A stretch of 64,000 nt of DNA from Mastigocoleus testarum BC008 (lineage in GTDB: Bacteria > Cyanobacteriota > Cyanobacteriia > Cyanobacteriales > Nostocaceae): NCBI RefSeq assembly GCF_001456025.1, contig NZ_LMTZ01000151.1, positions 127,005 through 191,004 of the forward strand, read 5' to 3'. A program made the translations under genes and the position numbers. A model generated the notes under the pieces. That model ran no database searches and was not told the DNA's origin. It saw only the letters and a program-made list of their open reading frames with translations. Below are positions 17,921 to 26,674 of this stretch, piece after piece; within the stretch, counting starts at the first letter, position 1, and every line of letters starts with the position of its first letter.

Positions 17921-20900
17921 CTAAACTTTTCCAGGCAAATTTACCGTCATAATTTTCTTCCTGAAGTGAGTTAGCCGGTATGTAATATCATCGACAAGGG
18001 AATAAACTGCGGGAACGACGATTAAGGTAAGTAAAGTAGAGATAAGTAAACCACCTAAAATTACTGTCGCAATCGGTGAGTAAGCATCCATTCCAGTTTC
18101 TGGGAAAAAAGCAAGTCGAACAATTACAATAATTGTCGTTAAGGTTGTCATCACAATCGCCTTGAGTCGAACAGGTCCGGCTTCGCGGATTGCTACATCC
18201 CTAGGTACTCCCTCTTGACGTTTGGTTAAAATTAACTCTAATAAAAGAATTGCGGCGGAAACAGATAAACCAGATAAAATAACTATTCCGAGAATAGAAA
18301 CCGTAGAAAGAGTTTGTCCTGCAAGTAAAAGTGCTCCAAAAACTCCTACTAACTGTAAGGGAATTGACAGCATCATGACTAAAGGTTGAATAAATGAGCC
18401 AAACTGAATCACTAAGATTAGATAAATCAGTACTAGCGATATAACCAAACCCTGCAAAAGTCGCTCGAACTCAATCATCATATCCGTCATATCCCCCATT
18501 GAGTCGATACCATAACCGGGGGGAAAGTTTAATTCAGTACCCGCGCGCATAGTGATCGCCATTGACAAATCCATTGAAGCAGGACCGTGTTTGCGGTAAT
18601 ACCCATTAACGTAAACTACCCGTCGCCCGTTAACCCGTTCGATTAAGGTGGGTCCTTTTTCTGGTTCTAAAGTAGCCACACTAGTTAGGGGTACCTGTTG
18701 ACCATCTGGAGTGGTAATGTAAGTTGCAGATAAGTCTTGCAGGGTTCCTCTGTCTTGTTCGTTGTAGCGGACTAGGATATTATTCTGTCTTAAATTAGGA
18801 CGATTGTAGAATCTACGGGTGTAACCTCCATTTAAAGCATAACGAGCTTGTTCGGCTACTTGTTGGACGCTTAATCCTAGTTCTTCTGCTCGACGGCGAT
18901 CAATTTTTAACTGATATTCTGGCTGAGACATTGTCGAACTAGTATGGGGCATAATTAAATCTGGTGTTTTTTCGGCAATACCCAAAACTCCATTAGCGAG
19001 ACGGTGTAGTACATCTAAATCTTCACCGTAAACTGCTAGTTGTATGGGAGCAGCAGAAGTAGCCATGACGTCCACTCCCATTTCTTTCATGGCGATCCGG
19101 CGCAAGCCAGGAATTGAACTATTTGCTTTGGCTTTGACTGTATCGATAATTTCCCAAATATCTCGTTCTCGCTCACCAAGTTCTTTGAGGGTAACAATCG
19201 CGGAAGCACTATTAACACCACCCATATTATAGCCACTAAAGTAAGTACTATTGCGCGTCAATTCAAAGCCGATTTGTGAGGAAACTTTTTCTACTTCCGG
19301 CTGCTCTAGGAGAATTTGCTCAAACTTTTGGGTGACTCGGTCAGTTTTGCTAAATGAGCTTCCCGGTTCTAACTCAATGGTAGCCATAATTTGACCGGAA
19401 TCTCCCAAAGGCATCATTTCTTGTCCAATTAAGGGATATAAGCTAAATGCTAGGACAATTGAGGCTCCTGCGATCGCTAGGGTAATTTCCCGGTTGCGCA
19501 TACAAAGATTCAGTAACCATCCGTAACTCCGTTCTAATTGGTAAAAGCTATAACGTGCAGGAGTCAGCAATCTTTGCAACCAAGTTTTGGGTTTTCCTTT
19601 TTGGTGTAGAGGTTTGAGAAAAAACGCTGCGAGCAACGGAATTAACGTAATCGAGACCAATAGGGAGGCGACAAAAGCAAAAACCATCGGATAAACAATA
19701 CCAACAAACATTAACCCAGTGAGTCCGCCTGCAAGTATTGTTGGTAACAGTGCCGCAATCATTACGCAGCTTGCTGCCGCACTAGCAAGAAAAACCTCTC
19801 CCGTACCCTTAATTGCTGCTTCACGGGGTTTCATCCCTGCTTGTAATTTCCGGTCAATTGAATCAATAATAATAATTGAGTCATCTACCAATTTTCCAAT
19901 CGCCATCATCATCCCAATTAAAGTTGAAGAATTAAGGGACATGCCGATGGGGATGAATGGTAACATTGATAGGGCGAGGGATGTGGGAATAGAAATCATC
20001 ACAATCGCCGTCGCCCGGAAATTTTCCAAGAAAACTAAGATTACCAAACCCGCTAGAACAACACTTATCAATAATTCTCCAGTGGTACTGTCTTTAATCA
20101 AATTGACTAGGTAAGAATTATCGTAAGCTTCTTGAAACTCTAAACCAGGATATTGTGCTTGAATTTTCTTTAATTCGGCGCGTACCCGTTTGATGACTTG
20201 AGGCGAACTCGAATCTGGTTTCTGAATTATATTAACGGCTAGTGCTGCTTCGCCGTTATAACGGTAACTGCTACGGCGTTCTTCATAAGTATCTTTGACA
20301 TTGGCGACATCTCTGACATATACAACTCGTCCTTCCTTCTCGAAAATGGGGTAATCCATTACCACTCGAGCATTTAGGGCTCGTTGATCGCTACGTACCA
20401 AAATTTCGCGATCGCCATTCGTTAAAACCCCTGCACCTTGACTAATATTATTGGCGTCGATAGCATCTCGTACTTGCAAAATAGATAAACCATAAGCCGC
20501 CAACTTTTGCCGATCTACAATTACCTGTAATTGTCGCCGATACCCGCCGAAAATCGACACAGCTTGTACGTCACGCACCTGAGTTAGCCGGTCGACTAAG
20601 GTATTATCTGCAAACTCTCGCAATTTTACCGGATCCCATTTTTCACCCCGTAAAGCTAGAGTTAATACCGGACGGTTGAGGGGGTCGATAGGTAAAACCC
20701 AGTAAGAGCGCGTATTAATGCCATCAAGTGCTAAATCCCCTTCAGCAGATGTCATCACACTTTGCACTTCTTGCACCGCTCGATCTATTTTCCCACCCCA
20801 TTCAAACTGCACTGTTACTAATGACATATCTTGCTGGGAACTGGAGCGAATAAAGCGCACTCCATCCAAGACAGTTAAACGTTGTTCAATGGGCTTACTA

Positions 20901-21094
20901 ATATAAGTTTCTACCTCAGATGGTGACGAACCAGGAGCCATAGTTACAATTGCAACCAATGGACTTTGAACATAAGGCATCATCCGTACTGGAAGCAGGA
21001 AAAGGGTTAAGACTGCGAGGACAAGAATGCCGATGTACAAAGCAGTAAGCACCACCGGATTCTTAATTGACCAGCGGGTAAGAAAATATTTCAT
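17921..21094 (-). CDS. RND efflux pump, inner-membrane transporter
   Basis: A 1057-residue resistance-nodulation-division transporter with the usual twelve helices and two large periplasmic loops, length typical of the family. TM4 carries the proton-relay Asp pair in GKLVDDSIIIIDSIDRKL. In TM10, where AcrB has a Lys (GLSAKNA), this protein reads GLSVSAAILLLEL, so that Lys is absent. It is more like the HAE1 branch than CzcA in its motifs, but context points to metal: the adaptor has a Met/His-rich N-terminus and YtkA-like domains follow. It lies downstream of the adaptor and lipoprotein genes on the same strand, so an adaptor-lipoprotein-pump operon is likely. No outer-membrane channel gene is seen nearby. 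Confidence 0.9.
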   Translation of the reverse strand: MKYFLTRWSIKNPVVLTALYIGILVLAVLTLFLLPVRMMPYVQSPLVAIVTMAPGSSPSEVETYISKPIEQRLTVLDGVRFIRSSSQQDMSLVTVQFEWGGKIDRAVQEVQSVMTSAEGDLALDGINTRSYWVLPIDPLNRPVLTLALRGEKWDPVKLREFADNTLVDRLTQVRDVQAVSIFGGYRRQLQVIVDRQKLAAYGLSILQVRDAIDANNISQGAGVLTNGDREILVRSDQRALNARVVMDYPIFEKEGRVVYVRDVANVKDTYEERRSSYRYNGEAALAVNIIQKPDSSSPQVIKRVRAELKKIQAQYPGLEFQEAYDNSYLVNLIKDSTTGELLISVVLAGLVILVFLENFRATAIVMISIPTSLALSMLPFIPIGMSLNSSTLIGMMMAIGKLVDDSIIIIDSIDRKLQAGMKPREAAIKGTGEVFLASAAASCVMIAALLPTILAGGLTGLMFVGIVYPMVFAFVASLLVSITLIPLLAAFFLKPLHQKGKPKTWLQRLLTPARYSFYQLERSYGWLLNLCMRNREITLAIAGASIVLAFSLYPLIGQEMMPLGDSGQIMATIELEPGSSFSKTDRVTQKFEQILLEQPEVEKVSSQIGFELTRNSTYFSGYNMGGVNSASAIVTLKELGERERDIWEIIDTVKAKANSSIPGLRRIAMKEMGVDVMATSAAPIQLAVYGEDLDVLHRLANGVLGIAEKTPDLIMPHTSSTMSQPEYQLKIDRRRAEELGLSVQQVAEQARYALNGGYTRRFYNRPNLRQNNILVRYNEQDRGTLQDLSATYITTPDGQQVPLTSVATLEPEKGPTLIERVNGRRVVYVNGYYRKHGPASMDLSMAITMRAGTELNFPPGYGIDSMGDMTDMMIEFERLLQGLVISLVLIYLILVIQFGSFIQPLVMMLSIPLQLVGVFGALLLAGQTLSTVSILGIVILSGLSVSAAILLLELILTKRQEGVPRDVAIREAGPVRLKAIVMTTLTTIIVIVRLAFFPETGMDAYSPIATVILGGLLISTLLTLIVVPAVYSLVDDITYRLTHFRKKIMTVNLPGKV

Positions 21095-21183
21095 ATTAAT
21101 AAGATTTAAGAGTTATAAGTTTAGGGCTTACGCCCTCTTGGATGGGATGATAAATCATCTACCCAACGCCCAATCCCCAATCC

Positions 21184-21624
21184 CTACTGAACATTAAAGC
21201 TATAACTAACTTGACCTTGGTGTTGGGGGTCTTTAACTTGGGCGACCACATCCCACTTTCCTTGCATACCGAAATTGGTTTTAACTTTGTATCGACCTGG
21301 CTGTGAGTCTGGTTCAACTTTTGCCATTGAGGTCATGGGCTCGTCACCTTCCATCGCCATAGAAACTTTGACATCTAGGTCCTTGACTGCTACTGGTTTT
21401 TGGGTTTGGGAGTCGAGAACTTCTACAACCAATTGAGTATTACCCATTTTGACTGTTTCTTGAGAACTAGGACTGACTAAATTGATTTTGACATTTCCTT
21501 CTTGGGGTTGTTGTTGGGATGAGTTGGTAATTGTTGGTGACGTTGCTTCTGTTTGATTTTCAGGAGTATTGCAAGCAATAGTTAAAAAGCTCAGGCTTAG
21601 GAGGAAGGGTAAAAGTTTTATCAT
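21184..21624 (-). CDS. YtkA-like domain lipoprotein
   Basis: A 146-residue predicted lipoprotein: signal peptide MIKLLPFLLSLSFLTIAC with the lipobox Cys at residue 18, a Thr/Gln-rich linker, then a YtkA/FixH-like beta domain (about 45-146) with VNLVSPSSQETVKMG-like start, TQLVVEVLDSQTQKPVAVKD, EPMTSMAKVEPDSQPGRYKV and GKWDVVAQVKDPQHQGQ. The same domain ends the adaptor encoded upstream, and the two copies are clearly paralogous. It lies between adaptor and pump on the same strand, so it probably acts in the periplasm with them, perhaps binding or handing over metal. That role is inferred from context. Confidence 0.82.
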   Translation of the reverse strand: MIKLLPFLLSLSFLTIACNTPENQTEATSPTITNSSQQQPQEGNVKINLVSPSSQETVKMGNTQLVVEVLDSQTQKPVAVKDLDVKVSMAMEGDEPMTSMAKVEPDSQPGRYKVKTNFGMQGKWDVVAQVKDPQHQGQVSYSFNVQ

Positions 21625-21797
21625 TGTTCTGTCTCAAAATACAAGTTCAAAAATTGAATAAGCTTTTAGAGATAAAGGAGAGGACTTACGCACTCGTAAT
21701 GAGAAATTAGGTATTTGGGATTGCAACATGACGTCGTAATGACCGTAATTACGTTGTTCATACGTAAGTCCTAAAAGGAAAAAAAGTAAAGAGGTAA

Positions 21798-23438
21798 TTA
21801 TTGAACGTTAAGATTAAAGTTGTTTTGACCTTGATGTTTTGGGTCTTTAACTTTGACTTTGATTTCCCATTTCCCTTTCATCCCAAAGTGGGTATCGACC
21901 TTGAAGCGTCCCGCTTGAGAATCGGGTTGAACTTCGACCATTGAAGTCATCGGTGGCATATTTTTCATTGGCATAGTAACGTTTACATCAAGGTTTTTTA
22001 CTGCTAAGGGCTGATTAGTTTTAATGTCTTGAACTTCGAGAATTAGTTGGGCGCTACCCTTTTTGACTGAATCTTGAGGGCTGACTAATCGCACCCGCGC
22101 ACCACCTGCAACAGGATTACTATCTAAAACAACTGACCTTCCTGCTTCATCAACTACTGCTACGGGTGAATTCTCAATCAATTTTGAGTTTCCGGAGGTA
22201 ATTACCGCATCACCCGGTTTGAGACCGCTTTTAATCTCTACTTGCTCTCCACTTATTAAGCCAGTGGTAACAATTTTCCGTTGCGCTGTTTCCCCATCAA
22301 CAACCCAAACTGCAGTCTTACCTTTAAACTGCGTCAGGGCTGAGCGTGGAACAGACAAAGCATTCTTGTAACGAGCAGTAATGATTTCCATTTCCAGAAA
22401 CTGTCCAGACAACAATTGTCCTCTGGGGTTATTGACAACAGCTTCGATAGTTACGGTGCGGGTATTACTGTTCGTTTGGGGAAAAATACTAGTAATTCTA
22501 CCTGTAATTTCCTTAACATTAGTTCCAGGAACCTTTGCCACGATGGGAGTACCAACTTTAATAGTTACTACATCTTGTTGAGCAACATTGGCACGTAGGC
22601 GTATTTGCTGGTAATCTCCAATCTTGAGAACCCCCATTCCTGGCTGTACCACTACCCCAGGGTCTACCATGCGTTCTTGGACAATACCTGCAATGGGAGA
22701 GCGCAATTTAGTATACCCTTTCATAATCGCGGCGGTATCAGTTTTTGCCCTTGCTTCCTTAAGTTGGGAACGAGCGCTTTGAGCTTGAGCTTTTAAGCGG
22801 ATCAACTTCACTCGCGCTCTCTTCAAAGCTGCTCGTGCAGTTTGAGCTTGGGTATCTTCGACATCGTATTGGTCTTGAGAAATAGCCCCCTCCTTAACCA
22901 ACAAAGCATAGCGATCGCGTTTCTTTTCTTGATAGGAAAGTTCTGCAGCTAACCTTTCAATCTCTCGTTGTTGTTCGCTTAACTCGATTTGAGCAGCCTC
23001 TAAACTAGTTTCCATTGAGTCTGCTCGTGCTACAGCTTCCGCCACTTCAGTTAAACGTTCGCTAGCATCAAGTGTGGCTAAAATTTGTTCCTTTCCTACA
23101 CGATCGCCAGGGTAAACTGAGTAATTGGTTAATTGTCCGGCGATTCGGGGGTAAACAGTTATTTCTTGATAAGGATGAATGGAGCCAGTATATTTAACGC
23201 TAGCCGTGAGTAAACTAGGTTTAACAATTTTAACCGTTACAGGAGTCGGGTTAAATGACCCATCCACTTGCATCATGTCATCATGGGACATATTACCGTG
23301 GGACATATCATGTCCTTCCATCCCCGTCATTGATGAAACAGGTTTAAAATGATTGGTAACTGTCAAAATTCCACCTGTAAGTAGGACAAAAACAGCAATT
23401 CCCAAGACAGTTTTGCCAGGGTTTAATGAACTTTGCAC
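21798..23438 (-). CDS. RND periplasmic adaptor fused to a YtkA-like domain
   Basis: The membrane-fusion protein of the pump. It opens with one membrane helix, then a metal-ligand-rich segment (GMEGHDMSHGNMSHDDMM, about 39-56). Next come the lipoyl half-motifs (IHPYQEITVYPRIAGQLTNY and YTKLRSPIAGIVQERMVDPG) around a long coiled coil (about 120-230), the beta-barrel, and a membrane-proximal domain (about 340-425). A YtkA-like domain (about 440-546) closes the protein, which is not usual for adaptors of this type; it is paralogous to the lipoprotein encoded next. The start is a GTG with GAGGATAAACCC upstream. It is the first gene of the operon; a candidate operator lies 177 bp upstream. Confidence 0.88.
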   Translation of the reverse strand: MQSSLNPGKTVLGIAVFVLLTGGILTVTNHFKPVSSMTGMEGHDMSHGNMSHDDMMQVDGSFNPTPVTVKIVKPSLLTASVKYTGSIHPYQEITVYPRIAGQLTNYSVYPGDRVGKEQILATLDASERLTEVAEAVARADSMETSLEAAQIELSEQQREIERLAAELSYQEKKRDRYALLVKEGAISQDQYDVEDTQAQTARAALKRARVKLIRLKAQAQSARSQLKEARAKTDTAAIMKGYTKLRSPIAGIVQERMVDPGVVVQPGMGVLKIGDYQQIRLRANVAQQDVVTIKVGTPIVAKVPGTNVKEITGRITSIFPQTNSNTRTVTIEAVVNNPRGQLLSGQFLEMEIITARYKNALSVPRSALTQFKGKTAVWVVDGETAQRKIVTTGLISGEQVEIKSGLKPGDAVITSGNSKLIENSPVAVVDEAGRSVVLDSNPVAGGARVRLVSPQDSVKKGSAQLILEVQDIKTNQPLAVKNLDVNVTMPMKNMPPMTSMVEVQPDSQAGRFKVDTHFGMKGKWEIKVKVKDPKHQGQNNFNLNVQ

Positions 23439-23614
23439 GGGTTTATCCTCTTGATCGCGCAGATTGTCAAAGATGTAAGATGTAGCACTCCTCAGAAATT
23501 GAATAAAATTACTTTTAGAATCAGGTATTATATTTAACCTTTCAGTTTAATTCTGCAACACATTATAGGAATGTACCTTGGATTCTCGCATCAAAACAAT
23601 GATGGCAGGAAAAA

Positions 23615-23636
23615 ATGAAATTGTCATGAAATTGTC
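23615..23636. promoter_or_regulatory. Candidate operator: two 11-bp direct repeats
   Basis: ATGAAATTGTC occurs twice head-to-tail with no spacer, which puts both half-sites on the same face of DNA as expected for OmpR/PhoB-family response regulators. It lies 177 bp upstream of the adaptor gene and 213 bp before the divergent methyltransferase gene. A related repeat with the same 11-bp period lies upstream of the copper-storage gene at 24813. The RppA/NrsR-like regulator encoded at 25906 is the likely binder; this is an inference. Confidence 0.5.
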
Positions 23637-23848
23637 TATAATTCCTGAAGGATTGGTCTAGCTGATTTATTTATTTAAAGGCTTAGTACTACCATATACT
23701 GCCTCATAAATTTACACTTATTTTGTAGTAAGGCATGGGAAATTTTCCGATTTATAAGTGCCCACCCAATACGGTAGGAAAAAAGTGCAACAAATAAATG
23801 TAAAATTTAGCTAGCTTCACATGTAGTGTAATTGTGTCAGTAGCATTC

Positions 23849-24583
23849 ATGAATACGCCGTACACACACCTGCCTTTAATCTCTCCTCTGTATCGAACTA
23901 TTCGTCGTGGATACCGACGACTAAAATATGCAGGAGATAAAGTTAATTGTCCTTTATGCGGTAAGAAGTTTACTTCCTGGGTTAACCACTTGGAAAATGG
24001 CTCCTGTCCAGAGTGTGATAGTGCAACCCGACACAGATTATTATGGTTATTCCTAGAGAAATATGCTGATATATTGCGTCAAGGTGGCAAATTACTGCAT
24101 TTTGCACCAGAAAGATGTCTAAAAAAGCGGTTTCGAGCTTTATCCCACATCGATTATACAACAGTCGATATTTCTGCTCCAGGGGTAGATTATCACACAG
24201 ATATTACAGATTTAGTCTTCCAAGATAATACATTTGACGCGATCATATGTTCTCACGTATTAGAGCATATTCCTAATGACATAGTTGCGATGCAGGAACT
24301 ATATCGAGTGCTCCTTCCCAATGGTATAGCCTATATCCAAGTTCCTTATAGACGCCACAGGCAGACAGATGAAGATCTAAGTGTAACCGATCCTACAGAA
24401 CGCGAAAAAAGGTTTGGGCAATTCGACCATGTTAGGGTTTACGGAACCGATTTTCAAGAACGCTTGGAAGGAGTTGGTTTTCAAGTTAGTGTGGAGTATT
24501 TTGCACAAGAATTGCCAACAGAAGTTTGGAAATGCTATGGACTTTGGGACGATGTTATATTCTGCTGTCGGAAATCACCCTGA
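23849..24583 (+). CDS. Class I SAM-dependent methyltransferase with zinc ribbon
   Basis: A 244-residue protein. Residues about 30-65 form a zinc-ribbon-like unit with two CxxC pairs (CPLCGKKF and CPECDSAT). The rest is a short class I methyltransferase: LLHFAPERCLKKRF in the position of motif I (not the usual GxGxG), a Asp after YTTVDIS, FDAIICSHVLEHIPND and ELYRVLLPNGIAYIQVPY as motifs IV-V. The substrate is unknown; similar proteins occur with surface polysaccharide genes. I prefer ATG 23849 over GTG 23834, five codons upstream. It is divergent from the RND operon and followed within 20 bp by a hairpin. Confidence 0.82.
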   Translation: MNTPYTHLPLISPLYRTIRRGYRRLKYAGDKVNCPLCGKKFTSWVNHLENGSCPECDSATRHRLLWLFLEKYADILRQGGKLLHFAPERCLKKRFRALSHIDYTTVDISAPGVDYHTDITDLVFQDNTFDAIICSHVLEHIPNDIVAMQELYRVLLPNGIAYIQVPYRRHRQTDEDLSVTDPTEREKRFGQFDHVRVYGTDFQERLEGVGFQVSVEYFAQELPTEVWKCYGLWDDVIFCCRKSP

Positions 24584-24601
24584 TGAAGTAAAATTCCTGG
24601 A

Positions 24602-24639
24602 AACTTCGCCTTTTGAGAACATAGTTAAAAGGCGAAGTT
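24602..24639 (+). terminator. Perfect 13-bp hairpin after the methyltransferase gene
   Basis: AACTTCGCCTTTT (24602-24614) pairs without mismatch with AAAAGGCGAAGTT (24627-24639) around a 12-base loop, 18 bases past the stop. There is no clean T tract after it, so it may terminate poorly or serve to protect the mRNA 3' end. Confidence 0.6.
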
Positions 24640-24812
24640 CAATACTAAATCTTAGGGATTTTTCAAAATTGGGACGCTTCCAGTAAATACTATTCTCTAA
24701 ATATTAATTTCAATAAAATATTATGTAAATTACTTTCTTTTTTATTCCATGACTGATATAAATTATCGGCTTTAATTGATTATATAAACCAAGATTTAAA
24801 TAACATAGGAAT

Positions 24813-24834
24813 ATGAAATTGGGATGAAATATAC
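24813..24834. promoter_or_regulatory. Candidate operator before the copper-storage gene
   Basis: ATGAAATTGGG is followed directly by ATGAAATATAC: the ATGAAAT core repeats with an 11-bp period, the same core and period as at 23615-23636. A third ATGAAATTGTG lies alone at 24875. The pair is about 130 bp before the copper-storage gene. Together with the site upstream of the pump it suggests a shared regulator. Inference from pattern only. Confidence 0.45.
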
Positions 24835-24958
24835 TCGCATCAATAGTTAGAATTAGGACTATTTCTTCCGTTAGATGAAATTGTGCTTCGTAAACCAATA
24901 ATGTAAAAATAGCAGGTAATTAGACCTGGTTGAATTTACGAGTTTACAAGAAAAAATT

Positions 24959-25306
24959 ATGACATTTACTCAAACTCAATCATCTAATTTAGACTCTTGT
25001 ATCCAAGCTTGTTTAGATTGTTTACGAAACTGTGAAAACTGTGCTACTGCTTGTTTGAGCAGTGACATGGTACAAATGATGTCTGAATGTATAAAGTTAT
25101 GTCGTGACTGTTCCGATACCTGCGCTCTGTGCTCTCGTCTAATGATGCGTCAATCAGGGATTCATACTCAAATGTGTGGTGTCTGTGCTGAAGCTTGCGA
25201 CCGATGTGCTAATGAGTGCAGCAAACATGATAGCGAGCATTGTCAACATTGTGCTGAGTCTTGTCGTCGTTGTGCGGAGTCTTGTCGGCAAATGACAGCA
25301 GTATAG
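24959..25306 (+). CDS. Cys-rich four-helix-bundle copper-storage protein (Csp-like)
   Basis: A 115-residue protein with 21 Cys, arranged as CxxxC and CxxC pairs along predicted helices (CIQACLDCLRNCENCATAC, CIKLCRDCSDTCALC, MCGVCAEACDRCANEC, HCQHCAESCRRCAESC). This is the pattern of the Csp/DUF326 family, whose members fold as four-helix bundles lined by Cys and bind many Cu(I) ions. No signal peptide is visible, so it would act in the cytoplasm, as Csp3 does. Neighbours include a metal efflux pump, a decayed ATPase locus and a two-component pair, so copper storage fits. The ATG at 24959 starts the conserved region with no alternative nearby. Confidence 0.9.
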   Translation: MTFTQTQSSNLDSCIQACLDCLRNCENCATACLSSDMVQMMSECIKLCRDCSDTCALCSRLMMRQSGIHTQMCGVCAEACDRCANECSKHDSEHCQHCAESCRRCAESCRQMTAV

Positions 25307-25407
25307 GTCTTAATAACTATTGGTTTTTAGAATAAAAGTATCTCTGAGCTAATAGCTATAGGCTTTCGTGAAAGATTGAAATATCTGAAAAATTTTTGCA
25401 AGTATGC

Positions 25408-25439
25408 TTGACTCTCTAGATGACTAGAGAGTTTACCCT
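25408..25439 (+). promoter_or_regulatory. MerR-family-type metal promoter
   Basis: A -35 box TTGACT (25408-25413) and a -10-like TACCCT (25434-25439) are separated by 20 bp, longer than normal, and the spacer holds the perfect inverted repeat ACTCTCTAG / CTAGAGAGT (25411-25419, 25424-25432). Overlong spacers with a central dyad starting within the -35 box are the hallmark of promoters activated by MerR-family sensors such as CueR, ZntR and CadR. It precedes the glutaredoxin/ATPase remnant. No merR gene is seen in the window. Confidence 0.6.
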
Positions 25440-25470
25440 AAATTTACAGCAAATAAAACTATTTAAAATC

Positions 25471-25797
25471 ATGGCTGATACTATAACCGCACAAAAAGTT
25501 AGAGTGTATCGAATGTCTACTCCCCAACATGAATGTCCTTGGGGGTTAAAAGCAATTAATCTACTCGAGGAAAAAATGAAATAAGTAAGTCATCAGAAGC
25601 ACCATCTCTTCTTCGTGCTTTTCTATAATATTTTAGGGATTCTCATTGCTGCGGGAATTTTATTTCCCTCTTTTAGTTGGTTACTAAACCCAATTATTGC
25701 AGGTGCTGTAATGACTTTTAGTTCCCTTTATGTGGTTACTAACGCTTTACGTTTGCGAAAATTTAACCACATTGAGAAAAACCACATTGGGAAATAA
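25471..25797 (+). pseudogene. Remnant: glutaredoxin-like N-terminus joined to P-type ATPase C-terminus
   Basis: A first frame of 37 residues (25471-25584) reads MADTITAQKVRVYRMSTPQH, then ECPWGLKAINLLEEK, like the start of a glutaredoxin-type domain. It ends at TAA (25582-25584). The same frame stays open after the stop: HHLFFVLFYNILGILIAAGI, then PIIAGAVMTFSSLYVVTNAL, the last two membrane helices of a copper/heavy-metal P1B-type ATPase. A whole ATPase needs about 700 more residues (metal-binding, DKTGT and ATP-binding parts), all missing. This looks like deletion of the body of a glutaredoxin/ATPase locus that left the two outer edges fused. It still has a MerR-type promoter. The peptides are unlikely to work. 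Confidence 0.65.
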
Positions 25798-25905
25798 TTA
25801 GTAATGAGTAATGAGTTATTTATATCTGTTCGCTAGCTCAAAAAACGTTTGATTAATTTTGAATTTTGCTCAGGTACTTAACTGATAACTGATAAATGAA
25901 AAAAG

Positions 25906-26598
25906 ATGCGAATCTTATTAGTAGAAGACGAACAAGACTTAGGAGCAGCCATTAAGCGAACTCTTAATCAAGAAAATTATATAGTTGATTGGGTACAAGA
26001 TGGCACAGAGGCTTGGGAACTTTTAGCAGATAATTGGAAGGAGTATACCGTTGCTATTTTTGATTGGTTGTTACCAGAAATCTCAGGAATAGAATTATTA
26101 CAAAAATTACGTCAGCAAAATAGTTTCTTACCAGTCTTGATGCTAACAGCGAAAGATACCCAAGCAGATAAAGTCACAGGTTTGGATGCTGGGGCTGACG
26201 ATTATTTAGTAAAACCTTTTGGTATTAATGAATTGCTTGCAAGACTGCGAGCCTTACAGCGACGTTCTCCCGAACTAAAACCACAACAATTAAAGCTGGG
26301 AAATCTCTGCTTAGATTATGCTAACCATAAGGTTTTCTTGAGGCAACAAGTTGGGGAAAATCAAGAAATACCTCTTACAGCAAAAGAATTTCAACTTTTA
26401 GAATACTTTATGAGGCACCCCAATCAGATTATTACTCGAGATCGACTTTTAGATCGACTTTGGGAAGTGAGTGCAGAACCTATGAGTAATGTAGTTGCAG
26501 CTCAAATGCGGCTGTTACGACGTAAATTAGCTCAATATAATTGTGATTCTCTAATTGAAACCATTTATGGTTTAGGATATCGCTTGAATATTTCTTGA
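25906..26598 (+). CDS. OmpR-family response regulator, RppA/NrsR-like
   Basis: A 230-residue regulator: receiver domain (1-120) with acidic pocket in VEDEQD, phospho-acceptor Asp in FDWLLPEISG and Lys in LVKPF, then a winged-helix DNA-binding domain (about 128-228) with EFQLLEYFMRHPNQIITRDR and LDRLWEVSAEPMSNVVAAQM. The last part closely follows RppA/NrsR of Synechocystis, regulators linked to redox or nickel response. Here the genes around it concern metal handling, so it probably controls the pump and copper-storage genes. The kinase gene follows 76 bp later. The start lies just after a TAACTGATAACTGATAAATG repeat. Confidence 0.9.
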   Translation: MRILLVEDEQDLGAAIKRTLNQENYIVDWVQDGTEAWELLADNWKEYTVAIFDWLLPEISGIELLQKLRQQNSFLPVLMLTAKDTQADKVTGLDAGADDYLVKPFGINELLARLRALQRRSPELKPQQLKLGNLCLDYANHKVFLRQQVGENQEIPLTAKEFQLLEYFMRHPNQIITRDRLLDRLWEVSAEPMSNVVAAQMRLLRRKLAQYNCDSLIETIYGLGYRLNIS

Positions 26599-26674
26599 AA
26601 ATAAGTTAACAGTTAACAGTTAACAGTTATCAAAGGTTGGTTATTAGTTATTGATTATTAATTACTAATTGCAA

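Noticed and set aside
19719..20114. 131-residue plus-strand frame inside the RND pump gene
   Set aside because: Antisense shadow of a well-conserved coding region.
24710..24898. 62-residue minus frame before the copper-storage gene
   Set aside because: AT-rich chance frame overlapping the proposed operator region.
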